A DNA stretch of 64,000 bases from assembly GCA_013396915.1 (NCBI GenBank), contig VWZL01002220.1, positions 484,870 to 548,869 on the forward strand. The letters are read 5' to 3'. The DNA comes from Stercorarius parasiticus (taxonomy: Eukaryota > Chordata > Aves > Charadriiformes > Stercorariidae). Positions 60,471 through 64,000 of the stretch are shown here, piece after piece; the first letter of the stretch is position 1; each line of letters starts with the position of its first letter. The notes below the pieces were generated by a model. That model was not told the origin of the DNA, made no database searches, and worked only from the letters and a program-made list of their open reading frames with translations. The translations under genes were made by a program, and so were the position numbers.

Positions 60471-61832
60471 CCCCTTTCTTCACTTATTCCTACTCTAGCT
60501 TTTTGTGTGGCCACATAGTGAAACAAATACAATTCAGCAAACACACATTTTCCCACATTCTTTCTAACACTGCTCAGCCCCTGATTTGACTCTCTGTGCA
60601 GCCTCCCAACAGTTAGGCAAGCATAAACTCAGGCAGCATGTGGACAAGAGCTAGCGACCAAGGACCAAGGTTTTGTAAAAGCTGGCTCTGCTACCAAAAG
60701 AAATGCCCGTCACAGTGCACCCTTCACTACTCATACTTTACTCCCATTTCAAACACTACCATATTGGAATACAAAATAGCACTCAACAAAAATAATGCAA
60801 AATAGGTCTCTGATTCATTGTATAGGAGAAGGGAAACTCACAGGGAATAAAATTTTTTCCTAAGTATTTAGAAATCAAGTACTGGAAAGACATCTTATGT
60901 TATCAAGTCATGATGGTGGCACACTCCTTGTGGTGACATCTGAGTTGCTACCCAGCATTACACTGGGTTGGAGTCTTGGAAAATAAGTATGATCTGTGTG
61001 GGGACATGAATATCTTCAATCTTTGTCAGCAGTCTCCTAATTTGCCAAATTAATCTGATCTTGTTTCACAGTGCGACTGTCTCTGTGTGGGCATTCACAC
61101 TGGCAACTACAGCTCAAGTGGACCCTCACTGCATCCTGTGATTGTGGTGCTCAGGCTGATAGCCCTATTTTGCTGGAGAAGTGAAAAGGTGTCACTCCTC
61201 GAGTAGGATGCCCGTAAACTTGAGAAGACAGAGAGAGGCCCAAGGAAAGATGCAGGCACATATGCACAAAGCATGTTTTAGGCAGACTCAAATAGTCATT
61301 GATCTCAATAGTCCCCTCTGAGGTCTGCAGAGCCAAGACTGCGTGTACACTTTTGAGTTGCATGCTGAAATCATGACAGTAAGGGGAGACAAGGCTGGGG
61401 TTTATGTTGGAGATGTTGCGATATGACACTCCTCCACCGCTGAGAGCAAAACTGTGACAGGTATTTAAGGCACTAGCTTGTTGGTTCTGCTTGTCAGGAG
61501 GCTTTTAGTATTTAAGACCATGAAAAGCCAAAAGAAAAGACAGGATGCGTTAGAGGGTTAGTACCCCATAAGGTCTGGAGCCAAATTTTCTTCTCCCTAT
61601 CCCCTGTCAATAATTCTGATAAGCTAACTGCCTACTGTTGCCAGTGCCTAAAGCCAGCTCTGCAGGCAAACCACATTGCATAATCCCTTTCATAAACTGA
61701 TTAAACTCCACTCTAAAACTGGTTAGGCTTTTTGCCCAACTTCTCCAAGTGAAAGGTTGTTCCTGCATCACAATACTCTGATAATTAGGAACACCAGTCA
61801 AACTTCCCACCTAGATTTAGTCATGGCTCATT

Positions 61833-61852
61833 TATATATATATATATTTATA
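61833..61852. repeat. (TA)n microsatellite
   Basis: Alternating TA units interrupted near the end by TTTA. Confidence 0.85.
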
Positions 61853-62301
61853 TGTACTTGTGCCAAACTATCCTTAAGTAGCTCTTTTCCTTCCCTTGTG
61901 TCTATCTGTTCTCCTCAGTGTGTTTATGGACAGAAAGCATATCCTTTCAGTCTTTCTTTTCCTTGGTTGAATAATCTAAGCTCTTCTGCTCTTCTCCCTC
62001 AGCCACCCCATTTACCCAAGCATCATAATAACCCATCTGTGTACCTGAATTCACCTGAACAGTGGCAACTAGAGGTGTACAGATCTTGAATAGGCAAATA
62101 CAGCCAGGATTTTGACAAGTTAGGCTTTATCTGCCAGTCTGGCTATAACCCAGCAACTTAAACACAGTCACAAAGACAGTCTCTGTGGGAGAGCAGTGAA
62201 CAGCACAGGGCCTGAAATCTCTCCCCTACTTGCCCCCACCTGCTTCTAAAGCAAATATCACCCCTCTGAATCTTTTGAAAGATTCCCAGAAGTCTATCGC
62301 C

Positions 62302-62315
62302 TTTTTTTTTTTTTT
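62302..62315. repeat. Poly-T run
   Basis: Fourteen T residues, a simple tract. Confidence 0.85.
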
Positions 62316-64000
62316 CACAAGAGCTTACAAAGATTTGAACTATTTTCAGTAGAAGGATTCTCAATCTTCCACCTAAGAATATAAATTATACTTCTTTACT
62401 AGAGTGCTTGGTCCAAATCAGTGTTTGAAGACTCAAGCAATACCATGTAGGAAAATCTACCAGTGTCTTGCTCTGGGTCGGGTTTTAATGAATATTAAAT
62501 TTAGCAACAGTTTGGACAAGAAAAAAAAAAAGTTGAAAGGAAATTAAAACCTGTAGAATTCTTATCCTTTTTTCTTATCTGTTATTCTCTTATCTGAACT
62601 CGCCCCCTTTCTGCAACAACAGGCGTCTGGGATGTGATTTTACTGTAGGTACTTTGACTGCTTGCCAGAGCTACGAGCAGAGGAGGAACATCTTCCAAGT
62701 TCAGTATTTGGACAGTCTTGTTGAGACTCAGCAGTCCAAGCTTTCCACTCCAGTCTTACTGAAACTGCAGAGTGAGCAGATATATCTCTGCAAGAAAAGA
62801 AGCTAACATTTACATAGAGTAATGAGGTGATCACAGTTATAACTACCCAATTTCCAGTACAAGGATCAATTTATTAGTAGGAAGGTACGGTCTGACATAG
62901 TGTTCCCAGAGCAGAGCTTCGTACCCAGCAGTATCAGAATGTAACCATAACTTTTTTACTAAAAAAGTGGTCCACTCATTTTGAAGGCATGACTAAGAGA
63001 GCTGCAAATTTGGTCTTTTATGTTTCAAAATGAAGCTGTCATTGCAAATATAAACCATGAAATTTCTTAATTTCTTTCCTCTGTGAATTCCAAAGAAGCT
63101 AATCAACATGATAAAGCAATTTAGTTTAGCTAGGTGTACTAGCTAAATGCTTATTTTCCTTTCCCTTTTTATTTAAATCAGTCTTGGTTGACAACTAATT
63201 TCTTCGTTTTTATCAGAGTAAATACGTCAGATGACATTTCAAAATGTTATAAAGGAAATGAAAATGACTTAAAAAAAATCAGAAGCAAAGCTTGTCCATT
63301 AAACAAACAACAAGTAAATCTGCCCAGAGACAACAATTTGAAAGGAAAATCTATAAAATAAGATGTGTGGACATGGTTTCAGGTTTTGGTCGAAAGTCAA
63401 TCTATAAACTCAGTGGAGCAATTTAAAGAGTAAAATCAAATTCAGCTGAAATAAATACTGAGTACTGTCAGTACCCTTTAGAAATAGCCTGAGTCACTAA
63501 TTTTGGGTTTAGATCTATGTTTTACTTTTTTGTTTTTGATACTTTGATTCAGATGTAACTACTTTTCCATGAATTATTTCTCTGCATTCCTATGTATACT
63601 CCATTATAAAACCCATGTTGATAAATGATGAAAGAAACAATTTTAATTGCAACTGCAGTCAACATCCATGCTCTACCTGGGCCACCAGAGTACAGCTAAA
63701 AAACCAACCTGAGACTGTTTCAGTTTTCAGATTGAATAGGAATTTATTCCAAATGTCATAAGAGTAACATGTCTTTCCTAAATCTGCAGGGTCTTTAAGA
63801 AGCAGCAGAAAAAGTTAGTCTGTTTTAATAAGGAAAACCGTTGAAAGAGCTACTTTAAAAAAAAATCCCTTTCATGATACTGCGACACAAGCCCCATTTG
63901 TTGAGATCACTTCTATGCTGTCAATAAAAACAAGGCCAGGGAGTAAGTTTAGACACCAGATTACTGATTGTCCAGAAGGTTTGTTCTCCTGCAACGTGGC

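Larger units (their letters stand above)
60471..64000. other. Unique AT-rich non-coding sequence
   Basis: No gene is recognised. Simple tracts are at 61,833-61,852 and 62,302-62,315. The open frame on the minus strand at 61,151-61,429 has no known counterpart. Confidence 0.5.

Noticed and set aside
1..64000. CRISPR arrays, bacterial operons, rRNA or tRNA genes
   Set aside because: No regularly spaced direct repeats, no ribosome-binding-site and ORF packing, and no cloverleaf-like or rRNA-like sequence seen; the window is vertebrate nuclear DNA.

Overview
This window is vertebrate nuclear DNA, almost certainly from a bird. The main evidence is eight copies of the CR1 retrotransposon 3' end, with the avian hallmark start 'GGTTGGAAGGGACC', the CR1 ORF2 C-terminal reading frame, and short ATTCTRTG-type 3' terminal repeats. 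The DNA is mostly AT-rich and low in CpG, with scattered microsatellites, one ambiguous base (31,808), and no recognisable protein-coding gene, rRNA, tRNA or CRISPR array. It reads as an intergenic desert or the inside of a very large intron. Nearly all longer open frames are chance frames or lie on retrotransposon relics; many of the longest begin at GTG or TTG rather than ATG.

Layout: 1-5,545 unique sequence with three GC-richer, exon-like patches (about 2.1-3.7 kb). 5,546-5,990 CR1 (-). About 6,165-7,020 a degenerate CA-rich tandem array. About 8,395-8,700 an ancient CR1 relic (+) that underlies the longest open frame. 12,064-12,784 CR1 (-), the longest of the avian-type copies. About 16,880-17,710 an ancient L2-type LINE relic (-). 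19,403-20,278 two CR1 copies tail to tail. About 21,650-21,790 another old CR1 relic (+). 30,645-30,905 CR1 (+). 37,419-37,799 CR1 (-) of a different subfamily. 44.5-45.1 kb an 80-bp tandem duplication and a GC-rich promoter-like patch. 45,612-45,867 CR1 (+). About 52,335-53,690 a long, heavily decayed CR1-clade endonuclease plus reverse-transcriptase relic (-). 60,048-60,470 CR1 (-) with a 114-codon undamaged ORF2 tail.

The most informative result is the set of very old LINE relics (CR1-clade and L2-type). They were found by reading decayed protein motifs, not by matching the young avian CR1 3' end. Several short segments have strong splice-site consensus on both sides. The best are a possible signal-peptide exon at 31,593-31,645 and a possible last-intron pair at 46,351-46,402 and 47,270 onward. 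Such pairs also arise by chance in 64 kb, so they are listed as candidates only. No host gene could be assigned and no novel multi-gene system was found.
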